Positions 53,734 through 63,274 of a stretch of 64,000 bases of DNA are shown here, one piece after another. The DNA lies in the NCBI GenBank assembly GCA_033064195.1, contig JARBJD010000155.1, positions 1 through 64,000 of the forward strand. The letters run 5' to 3'. The position numbers and the translations under genes were made by a program. Origin of the DNA: Blattamonas nauphoetae (Eukaryota; Preaxostyla; Oxymonadida). How positions within the stretch are numbered: position 1 is the stretch's first letter; each line of letters starts with the position of its first letter. The notes below the pieces were generated by a model. That model was not told where the DNA came from, searched no databases, and was given only the letters and a program-made list of their open reading frames with translations.

Positions 53734-54795
53734 TCAAAAGATGATGCAGTCATCCTTTTCTGCTTTTTTGTCATGGACTATCTCCGCCTCCACCATCTCT
53801 GGATTCGTCCGGTTCTTCATTGGAGATCTTTTGATTGTTGCAACCGCAGGTGCAGCCTAGAAGATATAGAGAGTAACATATATGGAACATAACGTAAAAT
53901 ACTTCATGTTACAAAAATTTAAGCGAAGAAAGAAAATGAGGTTCATAGAATCATATATAACGGTCAAACCGCCTGAATCTCTACATCTGTCGATGATGTA
54001 TGAACACCGCATAAATCGTTTGCTACTTTCAAGATGGTAGCATGAACATTATCGCCTGTGCGGGCAGAAACGTAGAAGAACCGCATTCCATATTGATCAG
54101 CAAAAGCCTGATTCTGCTGGATTGAAATCACCCTTTGATAGCCAAGATCAGCTGAAAGAGGTAGAATCCATAGTGGTGATTGATAATCATGTGTATCAGG
54201 AACGAGAAGAAGAGGAGAACAGTGTGTGAAGTTGTCAGATAGAAAAGAAAGAATGAAAAGTCTATGTTATCATATGCAAACTTTTATTCCCAATCAGAGC
54301 AAGATAAGGGACTTTTCCTGTTTCTTTGATGACTTCTTTCACAAACTCCATCCACTTCTCCAGATTCTCGAATGTCTTGGCGTCGGTGACATCATATACA
54401 AAGAAAATGGCATGAGACCCTCGGAGATAGCTCTTGATCATTTTCTGGCCAATTGTTTGCCCACCAATATCCCAACATTGAAGAGAGGCGTGTAGTGACG
54501 CTGAATGGTGAATAATAATGGAATATCGAGTGAAATAAACGAACAAATTGAGTTAATAAGAAACAAATGGATGCAATATGATAAACATACCAGTGATTTC
54601 CACTTCTTTCATGAAGAAATCAAGTCCAATTGTCTGTTTGTACTTTTGCTCAGAATCAAATCGATTTTGGGTGAAGCGCTGGATAATTGAGGTTTTTCCG
54701 ACTGCACTATCCCCAATAAAGATCATTTTGATCTGTTTAATCTCAATCTCTTCTTCCTCATCCTCAGAGAAGGTGATGCTCATTTTTGACGCCAT
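53734..54795 (-). CDS. RAB28: RAB28-type small GTPase
   Basis: Four exons: 54795-54591, 54500-54282, 54151-53970, 53856-53734; introns 90, 130 and 113 nt; 242 residues. GTP-binding motifs: GDSAVGKTS (29-37), switch I around TIGLDFF, WDIGGQTIG (RAB28 hallmark in place of WDTAGQE), GNKTDL (split by an intron inside the motif) and VSARTGD. The last exon supplies a C-terminal CIIF, a CaaX box; RAB28 is unusual among Rabs in ending in a farnesylated CaaX. If the last intron were retained the protein would end EIQAV without a lipid anchor. RAB28 acts in ciliary/IFT and endosomal traffic. A short acidic N-terminal extension (EDEEEEIE) precedes the G domain. Confidence 0.9.
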
Positions 54796-55229
54796 GGCAC
54801 CAGCGACAGATCCTTCAGTGAAAAGAAAGGAAAATTAGATTAAAAAGGAGTAAAATAAACGATGGAAGCAAAAGTAAAACAGGAATATGTTTCAGTGAGG
54901 AGAATGAGTAAAACCTTTGAAATCTGACGTAAACCTAATGGGGAGATCAAGGCTTTTCTGACAATTCTTGACACACATCCACACAACAAGTGATTCCAAT
55001 GTCTCATGGTACTTCTTTGTTCTTTTTCCAGCCTATTGTCCCATCAATCTTCTTTTGGACCGCTGTGAACACCGACGACTCAATCGGCACTTCTCTCATC
55101 AGAAAAACAGGAAATGATCTTTTACTTTCACCTTTTGGATAATACTTTTTTCAACGGACAAAACTAGAATCTATTTCTCTGGCATTCGAATGTACTAACC
55201 ACATATACGAACTTTCCATCTCGGACAAG
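54796..55229. other. divergent intergenic region
   Basis: 434 bp between RAB28 and the cathepsin-like gene, which are transcribed away from each other, so both promoters should be here. No motif, repeat or coding exon recognised. Confidence 0.4.
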
Positions 55230-56105
55230 ATGTTCATCTTAACTCTCACGCTTTTTCTCTGTCCATTTCACGCATCCTACTCGACTATCATTGATCTCAT
55301 CAATTCTGACAAGAAATCTTCATGGAAAGCAGGACACAACCATCTAACATCCCAAAACATATCGACCATCCGCAGATCCCTCGATCAGGACATGATTCCG
55401 CTTCTAAGTCATCCCAGAAACCACTCACTCATTCCTGCTCGTTCATCTTCCACTCCATTCGATTCTCGTGAACGTTGGCCGAACCTTATCCATTCTCCAA
55501 AAGACCAGGGCTCATGCAACACCGCCTGGGCATTCGGTGCCACTCTATCTCTCTCGGATAGAATGTCTATAAAGGGCTGCACTGATGAACTTTTATCACC
55601 GCAAGACATCATCTCATGTGAGGAACACAATGTTGGGTGTAAAGGAGCGTCTCCACTCAACGCTTGGACTTACCTGATGAAGAATGGGGCAACGATGGAA
55701 TCATGCATTCCATACGCATCTGAAAATGGGACTGTTCCATTTTGCCAGAAGAAATGTATTGACGGAAAAAAACAGAAGCGAGTTTTCCCACAATCGTTTT
55801 CTCGTCTGACAGCTGATCGGGCAGAAATAGATGTCAAGCAATATGGGCCACTCGAGATTTGGTTTCTGGTGTATGAAGATTTAGTCACATACAAGGAGGG
55901 GATCTACGAACACAAAACCGGCGAAATGTTGGGTGCACAGGCTGGAAGACTCATTGGCTGGGGCTCAAAAGGCAGAAAACAATATTGGATTGTTGCTAAC
56001 AATTGGGGGGAGGAGTGGGGAGAGCAGGGGTACTTTAAGATTCTCCGTGGCCACGATCATTGTGGGATCGAGTCAGTTCTTATTTCTGGGAAGCCAAAAT
56101 GCTAA
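55230..56105 (+). CDS. cathepsin-B-like cysteine protease homologue, catalytically dead
   Basis: 291 residues, one exon. Signal peptide about 1-17, short propeptide, mature start near 80 (RERWPNLIHSPKDQGS). Papain-family landmarks are kept: oxyanion Gln93 in DQGSC, CEEHNVGCKGASPLNAW (family CxxCxGG-type region), and YWIVANNWGEEWGEQGYFKI with Asn257. But the active-site motif QGSCGSCWAF reads QGSCNTAWAF, so the catalytic Cys is Ala99, and the GGHAxRxxGWG histidine motif reads GAQAGRLIGWG, so the catalytic His is Gln237. Loss of both while the fold residues remain points to a non-enzymatic role (inhibitor, binding or decoy protein), as with other C1A pseudoproteases. Secreted or vesicular. The frame is whole. 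Confidence 0.88.
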   Translation: MFILTLTLFLCPFHASYSTIIDLINSDKKSSWKAGHNHLTSQNISTIRRSLDQDMIPLLSHPRNHSLIPARSSSTPFDSRERWPNLIHSPKDQGSCNTAWAFGATLSLSDRMSIKGCTDELLSPQDIISCEEHNVGCKGASPLNAWTYLMKNGATMESCIPYASENGTVPFCQKKCIDGKKQKRVFPQSFSRLTADRAEIDVKQYGPLEIWFLVYEDLVTYKEGIYEHKTGEMLGAQAGRLIGWGSKGRKQYWIVANNWGEEWGEQGYFKILRGHDHCGIESVLISGKPKC

Positions 56106-56245
56106 TTCTCGGAACATTTCAGATTCTACCATCAGTTATGTACCGTTTTAGGAAGATTTCTTTTCATATAAACGTTGAATAAAGACTCCATGACATGAAT
56201 GAAGTGAAAACAAGTGATTTATGAAAAAAGAAGAAGAAAGAAGGG

Positions 56246-58315
56246 TCATTCGATATGTTTTTGGGCTCTATCTATGTAGACCTGTAGCAATCGCTTTTGT
56301 GGAGCTTCCATTTCTGTTAGGTATTCCATAAACGTCTCCCCAATTTTGAGGTGTAGATCCACGAGGCAATTGATGACCGCGATTCGTAAAGACGCATCTG
56401 TCGATTTTTGGAGAAGTAAAAGGTGTTTGACAAATTTCGGAATGTGGTCTTTCCGTAGATGAACTTGGAGTGAGCCAAGAAGTGGAGGGATGAACGAGAT
56501 GATGGAGATCTGACGAGCAACATCGGGTTCGCTCGAAGCGAGAGTCGAAATGATATAATCAGATAAATTTGACATCATGATGGATGTGTTAACATTCTCT
56601 CGGTTCGGGACAGCGACGTATGAAAGTTGATCGACGAGATACAAAATCGTTTCTGAAACGATTGGAAGTGGGTTTGTTGAAAGAATTGTGACAAAGGAAT
56701 CTAAAAGGTCGTGGAGACAACATGAAGGAGAGAGAATTGGGTACGGATGAGTCGACAGAAGCGAGATGAACAGCGTCTTTATCAGTTCCATGTGTTTTGC
56801 GAGAGGAATGCCATCGTTTCCTAATTGAGCGGAATGGATCGATTGTAGAGGGGTGATGATATTTTCTTGGCAGATTGTTTTGATCCTATCATCAGAAATC
56901 GGAGGAATTGAGACGGTTCTGACTTCTTCATTGAGTTTTTCATATCGTTCTTCGAGTGTGGGTTCTATATCCTCTGTCAAAACTGCCTCTGTTGGCTCGG
57001 GAGGAGTGAGTGTGAGATCAGTTGGTTCGGTGTTAGAAAGAGGTGCATTTGTCGCGATCTCTCCCACAGGCTCTTCGACGAATTCAACCCTAATTACTTT
57101 CCCTGGTTGTTCTTTGTTATCATTCTGGGCATCTGGTTCATCACGCTTCTGTTTAACAATCGGTGTTTGCGCGGCTGCTTTCTTTTTTGCTGTGACAGGG
57201 GTTTTAGTTGGTGGGAGTGTGTTCACTTTTTTTGGTGTTGATCGAAGCGCTCGTGAGGTGGTTGGTGTAGTGGGAGCATTTTTTGTCTTCTCAGGATCCT
57301 CGACTTCTTTCCGTTTTGGCGTTACTGGTTGTTTTGGGACAGATTTCTGTTTCCAGGGAGGGGTGACGTCATTCTTAGCTGTTGTCGCCCTTGTGGGTCG
57401 TGACGAAGATTCCAAATTCATATCCTTCTCATTTCCTCCTTTTCCGAGTTTTAAGTGCTCAATTTCCTTTTCAACGAGAACCATGACATCGTCTTCTTCT
57501 TTGTTGATCATAGCCAGGGTCGATGGTTCAATCAATTTCTCAATTGAAGATGTCCGATCTGGAGAGATTTTCTTAAGGAGAATGACGCACTGCCGTCCAA
57601 CTTGCCTGACATCGGGAGAAGCGTCAGTTGTGAGATTGATGATTGTCGGTTCAATTTGAGTGCTCATTTTCTCGTTCCAAGAGGGCATTGAAGTGAATTG
57701 TTGGGCCATTTCTTCCTGAATTTGCTTCCCATAAACAATTAAGAGAATCATCCGAAGAGCTTCACTGCATTTCAATCTTTGGTTGACGCTGCTTCCTTTC
57801 TGGGTTGCCCCTTTACATAAACCTGGAATGATGCGAACTGGATTGCACCATTTCACAAAGCTTAAAATGCAATTCATGGCGGAATCTCGCATTACTGCGT
57901 TTGTTGATGCAACAAGTTTGAGGAGTTCAGGAAAATAGAGTTCAGCAGCGGTACTGAAGAGATCTCGTGTGAGATAGGATATTGTTGAGAGGAGATCACA
58001 GAGTTCTTTCAGATAAGATGAACGACCATCCGCAAACTGCTCTAAAAGAGGGTGATAGAGGTCATTTGTAAAGAGGTCCAGGAATTCGGAGCTAGTACCC
58101 ATATCACCGAGAGATAGTCCTCGAAGAAGTTGAATTTGTTTCAATCTATCTGTCCAACGGGGATCTACAACTGAAATTGTTTCAAAAGTCGATTTGATGT
58201 TGGTGACATGTTCTTTTAATGCCTTGTCACTTTGAAGATCAACTCGAGGTGGATGTGGGGTGAATTTGTATGGAGGATAAGCAGATGGAATGGGAGATGG
58301 CGTGCCCTTTTTCAT
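56246..58315 (-). CDS. CLASP: CLASP-type microtubule-associated protein (TOG domain)
   Basis: 689 residues, no introns. Residues about 35-290 match the CLASP N-terminal TOG array: WTDRLKQIQLLRGLSLGD, LCDLLSTISYLTRDLFSTAAELYFPELLKLVASTNAVMRDSAMNCIL, then later HEAT repeats ending DASPDVRQVGRQCVILL. The middle (about 300-470) is Lys/Pro/Thr-rich and basic, suited to microtubule binding. Residues about 490-689 form a second helical repeat domain like the CLASP C-terminal domain (LRIAVINCLVDLHLKIGE...LLQVYIDRAQKHIE). CLASPs stabilise microtubules and rescue growing ends, at the spindle, cortex and flagella. Shorter than animal CLASPs (~1200-1500), with a single clear TOG at the N-terminus. Its start is 81 bp from the divergent RS gene. 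Confidence 0.85.
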   Translation of the reverse strand: MKKGTPSPIPSAYPPYKFTPHPPRVDLQSDKALKEHVTNIKSTFETISVVDPRWTDRLKQIQLLRGLSLGDMGTSSEFLDLFTNDLYHPLLEQFADGRSSYLKELCDLLSTISYLTRDLFSTAAELYFPELLKLVASTNAVMRDSAMNCILSFVKWCNPVRIIPGLCKGATQKGSSVNQRLKCSEALRMILLIVYGKQIQEEMAQQFTSMPSWNEKMSTQIEPTIINLTTDASPDVRQVGRQCVILLKKISPDRTSSIEKLIEPSTLAMINKEEDDVMVLVEKEIEHLKLGKGGNEKDMNLESSSRPTRATTAKNDVTPPWKQKSVPKQPVTPKRKEVEDPEKTKNAPTTPTTSRALRSTPKKVNTLPPTKTPVTAKKKAAAQTPIVKQKRDEPDAQNDNKEQPGKVIRVEFVEEPVGEIATNAPLSNTEPTDLTLTPPEPTEAVLTEDIEPTLEERYEKLNEEVRTVSIPPISDDRIKTICQENIITPLQSIHSAQLGNDGIPLAKHMELIKTLFISLLSTHPYPILSPSCCLHDLLDSFVTILSTNPLPIVSETILYLVDQLSYVAVPNRENVNTSIMMSNLSDYIISTLASSEPDVARQISIISFIPPLLGSLQVHLRKDHIPKFVKHLLLLQKSTDASLRIAVINCLVDLHLKIGETFMEYLTEMEAPQKRLLQVYIDRAQKHIE

Positions 58316-58396
58316 AATGTGAATATCTGCTCAAATAAAAATGGAAGTCAAATGGCCCATAACGTTTCTGATTCATTGTGGAGAATCCAATCGTAG

Positions 58397-59458
58397 ATGA
58401 GTTCGAGGCAATCACGCATGGAAACTGATCGCCATCCCCGGCGACGTTCCTATTCCAGATCTGACAATGATTCAATTGCTTCTAACGACAGATCCCCTCG
58501 TCGCTCAAAAATGCCGTCTCGTGGTCGCAGAAAGTCACCATCTCCAAGACGAACATTCCCTCGGTATCTCTTTCATCCATTTTTTCTCATTTTTTAAGGC
58601 GAGATAGATCACGTGGAAGAGATTCTCGCAGGGGACACCGATCCATCCCGAGCCACTCAAAATCTCCTTCATCATCATCATTTCGATCGAATTCATCATA
58701 CTCATCATCCAGATCGTCAATATCGTCTTCTCCAAGGCGGAAAGCTCGTTCACAAAGAGATAGAGCACTGAAATCGTCAAAGACAGCATCTCAGATCTTC
58801 CGCGAGATTGTGGAATCTTGTGTTTGTCTCCCGTGTACCACATATGAAGAAGCAATGTCAACATATGTGATCATCCCTGAGCAATTCACTCAACAAATCG
58901 ATTCGCTTTCAGAGAAGGAGAAGAAAAATATCTTCGATGACCACGCCAGGCGGCTTACACACCGATCTGCAGTTCATTTTGAAGATATGCTCGATCGTTT
59001 GCGAAGTAGCATCAAACTTCATCAACCATGGTCTCAAGCAAAGGAGCATTTAAAGGATCAACCAGAATTCTCGGAAATCTCAAAAGATTGGGAAAGAGCC
59101 CGGATATACAACAAATGGACGAACACATTGATCGAAGAAGGATTATGGACACTTGACCGATGGATGAGAGAAAACAAGGAGTTCCAGAGCTCCTTACGAG
59201 CAAAAGACGCATCAATGGTCCACCTCCGCCAGTTGCTCAGGGTTTGCCTTGATTATTATGCATCTTTTCTTCTTCTGGCAATTTTAGAAAGAAAAGTCGT
59301 ATAAGAGATTAAAACATCTCTCAAATGAACGGGATTCTGTGATATATCGATATGTTTCAACAGTTTGTGTTTAAACTTCTCTTTTCTGTTGATTTTCCTA
59401 GATCAATTCATCATTGAAGGAGGAGATTGAACAGATTCAGCAAGGAGAACATGATTGA
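58397..59458 (+). CDS. RS-domain protein with FF-like domain
   Basis: Exons 58397-58563, 58599-59241 and 59402-59458 (introns 35 and 160 nt), 288 residues. The N-terminal 110 residues are Arg/Ser-rich (RRRSYSRSD, SPRRSKMPSRGRRKSPSPRR), as in splicing factors. Residues about 135-240 are helical with FF-domain character: TYEEAMSTYV, then LSEKEKKNIFDDHARR, HFEDMLDRL, and WSQAKEHLKDQPEF...KDWERARIYNKW, akin to PRP40/TCERG1 FF repeats or related 'EEA..LF...' modules. The final exon adds a short coiled coil (LKEEIEQIQQGEHD). Nuclear, likely in pre-mRNA splicing or transcription elongation. The last intron is the longest in its neighbourhood and could be retained, giving a different C-terminus. Confidence 0.7.
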
Positions 59459-59639
59459 GTTTTGTTGATTTTAAAGTATTTCGTCATTTCACGGCTTCTC
59501 GCAAATTGTCTATATCTTTGTCAGAAGTACACATCACTTTTCAGTGTATACATACTCTTGTAAATACCCTGGTTATTTCGCTCGATGAATTAAACAAGTT
59601 CATGGTTCAGATCACAATCAACGCATCTCGTCAGAAGGA

Positions 59640-60862
59640 ATGAAGTCGAAGAGCCATCATAAAGGTGATATTCTCTACGTTACTGTGCACAATGTTTCGA
59701 ATCTTGAACCGTTATTTCTCCTCCGACCTTACGTCAAACGTTTTCTTTTTCACTATTCATGTATTCAGTGGCGATTGGCCGTGCGACCATCTCAACATCT
59801 GTTGAATATGGAAGAAATCCAGTGGTTTCCCCTTCTCCTTTTTCATTCACTTTCATCTCACCTCTCTCAAGTTCTATCAACGATTCGCTCTTGAACGCGA
59901 TCCCTGGGAAAATACTCTCCATGTGGAAGTTTGGGACTCTGGAATACTCCTTAAGAACCGCTTTCTTGGAAGCCTTGATGTGATAATCGCGGAATTTTTC
60001 GATGTTGAAAGAAAACTCATCCTTCCAATCATTCCACAAGAGGGGACTGGACAGGCCAGTATTGAGATCAGTATCTTTCTTTGTCCTCCAGGTTTTGCTG
60101 ATGTTGAGAAAATTGATGTCTGAATCTTGTTTTATTCATCCTCCATTCAAGAATCGTTTTTCATCGGAAAAAGACACTATTATCACACCTGCACAACCTC
60201 TCTACGCTCCAGATACCTCTCTTACCCCTGCACTCCCATATTATTGCAGAATGGATTTTCCACAACCAGATCAGATAATTCGAGATCCACTCATTGCAGT
60301 TTATTTCCTCCTCTCAAAGAGAACTGAAGTGAAGGAAGAAGAAAAAGCACATAGCCTTGAACTTCGAACACAAGTCCAAAGTTTGCTTGCCCAAATCAAT
60401 GAGAAGGAAGATCAGAAACGATCAGAAACAAACTCAGAGAAAAAATCAAGAATAGAAGCTGAGCTTGTCCAACTCGAAGAGGATCTCAATTACACTATGG
60501 TACAACTCCAGGTGATGGCAGATGCTTCAATGTTTGGTCTGAAGGAGACCGAGGAAGAAGCACTGGAAGAGGTGACACTCCGCACCAAAGAGGAGACAGA
60601 ACGATTCAATCACTTTCTCAACATTCAACAAAACCGAAATAAGAATAAAGGGAAAGTTAAACAACCAAAAACCAAGAAAAATCAGGCGAAACCGAAACAG
60701 GAAGATGACGATCAAGCCGAACTTCTGGAACATCCTCAGTCTCCTTCGTTGCATGACACACAACAGGGCGTATCCCCCAACATGGATTCTGAGGAATTGC
60801 TTTCGAAAGGTGAGTCTCCCCTTGGAGAAGACAAACCGTTTCCGAGACATGAACCGCCTTGA
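59640..60862 (+). CDS. C2-domain protein
   Basis: Exons 59640-59739, 59769-59824, 59872-60117 and 60152-60862 (introns 29, 47 and 34 nt), 370 residues. The spliced N-terminal 130 residues read as a C2 domain: ILYVTVHNVSNLEP, PYVKLAIGRATISTS, RFALERDPWENTLHVEVWDSG, and LGSLDVIIAEFF; several usual Ca-binding Asp are absent, so Ca binding is doubtful. After it: a Pro-rich stretch, a short folded segment (DQIIRDPLIAVYFLLSKR), a Glu/Gln-rich coiled coil (about 205-300) and a Lys/Gln-rich then acidic tail. The 29-nt first intron is the smallest well-supported one in the window; the exact splice is required to build the PYVKL strand. Possible membrane-tethering or ciliary role, not proven. Confidence 0.75.
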
Positions 60863-61084
60863 TTAATTAATTGATCTTCATTTGTTGTGTGATAGCGGTT
60901 TATTTTTCTTTCATAATTTTCCATCTTCTCTTTCGGAAAGAATTGTCGCTTGTCTCTCGAAAGATGAGATCTTACCCATTTTTAAGTAATTTTGCCTCGA
61001 AAATAGAATTGACGACAAAACAATGAAGAAATTGGGAGAAAAACTCAAGAACACATGGAAAGTATGAGAAACGTTGCGATTATC

Positions 61085-63050
61085 TCAAGAGTACTTTTCT
61101 TGAGGAACAGCAATCTCATTCTGAAGTCTTCGAGCTTTTCGACGCTTGCAGAGATACACACTGAGGGAAAATGAGCCAATCACGATAGCAGTCGATGATA
61201 TTGCAAGAAACACGATGTTCATGATGATAATTGCCAAGCATCCCTCCTTGTTGACCGCTGCCATCTCCCAAGCATTCACAGTCGGTTTATCGTGCAATCC
61301 CAACACTTCCATGCCAAACTGGGTCTTGATGTTGGAGAGTTTCACAGGTGGGAGGTTCTTTTCAGATTCCTTTGACGAGGAGCCAGAATAAGGCCCATCA
61401 TAGGATCCATCAATTGGACCCGAGATACCATAAGAATTGTTCTTGACTGTCAGATGGTAAGACCCTATTTCCGCGCCAATTGCTCCAAAAGCCAGTTTGG
61501 GTTCGATTGAGCGTACGTCGCAGCGGGGAGCGATGCCGACACATGAATCATAAATATTGGTATCCACATGAAGCGTCGTTTGGTCAATGAAGAATTGGTT
61601 GTATCTGAGGAGGGCTTCGAGTTCGAATTGGGACGTAACGTTCACCGCTCCGATTTCGAGCTGTTTCACACGAGATGACTTAGCCTTGTCGAAGAAGAGG
61701 ATCTTTGTTGGATCGTCACGGATTAATGCACTGAATTGAAGAATATCATCAATTTCCTGTGAGTATGGGGCGTTTGTCAGCCAGAACGTCTGCTTCGTCT
61801 TCGAATCGGTGATTTTCGATGTTACATCCTGAGAAACAGTAAGCCCCGGGGCAGATTCAACAAGAACAGCCAAAGATTTTGTGGGTTTCTCCCCAACAAC
61901 GAATGAAGAATAGTCAACGAAGAGAAACTGACTTGACGAGATGCCATCTACAGCATATTCGAAACCCGATGCCCATCGTTCTGTGTTTGAGGATTTCGGG
62001 TTATAATCCGGAGTACAGACGAGAATATCAGCAATCATCATTTGGAGCCAGATGGGGACAAAATGGGCGTTTTTGGAGACACTCGCGGGAGTTGTGAAAT
62101 GTGGGATGGTGACAGAGGAGGAAAGGTAATGTTTGTTGAGAATATGGATGGATGTTGAGGGGGTGATGATTGCTGGACGAGATGTCAGGCTGATTGTTGT
62201 TGGCGAATCAAAATTAAAAGAATAGCGTTTCTGGATCTTCAAGAGTGATCCAAAATGATCAAATGTGTTCTGTCCAACGTAAAGTTCCTTATAGTTTGAT
62301 TTTAGTTTCGCGATAATTGTCCCAGAGAGCCTTTGGATCAGATTTGCCATCTCTTGTTCAGTTTTCTCGGTGAATAAATCATTTAAGCATGGGGCAATGT
62401 CAATATTCTGAAAATACCACATTTCTGCTTCAGTGACATCATCAATTTCAGATGAAAGAGAATTGTAGGCATCTGCCAGTCCACGATTCAGTTCGACAAA
62501 AAGTGAGGCAGCTCTCCAGTATTTATCATCCTCAGAGAATAATACGCAAGAACGGTGGCATACTGGATGATCCTTAATCATTTCTTTTATATAGTCGAGA
62601 TTTGCAGAGAATAAGTCCATGATCTTGATCCAGAGTTGTCGAGAAGTAGAAAACGAACCTTTTTTTCAGCTCCCTCCTCGAAAAAGTGTTTTTTAGCATA
62701 ACTTAACGCGTTATTTCGATGATATCCAATCTGTTCAGCTGAAAGAAACGCTTCAGCGTACTGTGAAAAGATGGCGTGAAAGAAGAATAAATACTCCCAT
62801 AAGATATGCCGCAGATAAATCTTGCTTGCCATTTGTGACTATTTGCATTTTTGAGAACCTGACTTTTTTCGTGTTGTCTGTTTTCGACAATTAACGACTG
62901 TGAGAAAAGCGGACCTTCGAACGTGCCCCAGACTGTCGCATTGGAGAGTTTTCCTTCTCTGACGGATGTTTTTCCAGATTCTATGCTAAATGAATACCAT
63001 TTACTTGATGAAGCTAGATGAATAACAGTCAAGATGGCGACAGGGATCAT
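61085..63050 (-). CDS. phospholipase-B-like (PLBD/lamina-ancestor) protein, membrane-anchored
   Basis: Exons 63050-62899, 62858-62795, 62760-62659, 62623-61085 (introns 40, 34 and 35 nt), 618 residues. Signal peptide MIPVAILTVIHLASSS; then the family pattern: VWGTFEGPLFSQFSKMQIVTN, LSAAYLMGYAEAFLSAEQI (family AYAAGFLEGYLT), ELNRGLADAYN, FNFDSPTTISLTSRPAIITP, MMIADIL, ALLRYNQFF with Cys pairs (SCVGIAPRC), and YGISGPIDGSYDG. Unlike the soluble lysosomal family it ends with a membrane helix (about 568-597) and a basic cytosolic tail. Alignment by eye puts Ser in RLSGTII where the animal enzyme has the nucleophile Cys of GHCSALI; if right, the active site is altered. These Ntn-hydrolase-fold proteins deacylate phospholipids or amides in lysosomes or food vacuoles. 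Confidence 0.8.
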
Positions 63051-63274
63051 CTGAAAAGAGTGAGAATGTGGAAGAAATTGATGAAAACAAATAACAATAA
63101 TGGAAATTTGGATTGAAAATGAATGATACGATCCAAAAATGATGTCAACATACCCAAACACTTCAGAGATCTTGACTTACTGAAGATAAAAAAATGTTGG
63201 GGATCAAATCAAGACATTCACGAAATGACAACGAAAGAACAGAAAATACCTCGAAGAGAAATACAATTCATTCA

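Noticed and set aside
56853-57659. 268-codon plus-strand frame
   Set aside because: Antisense to the basic middle of CLASP; no motif.
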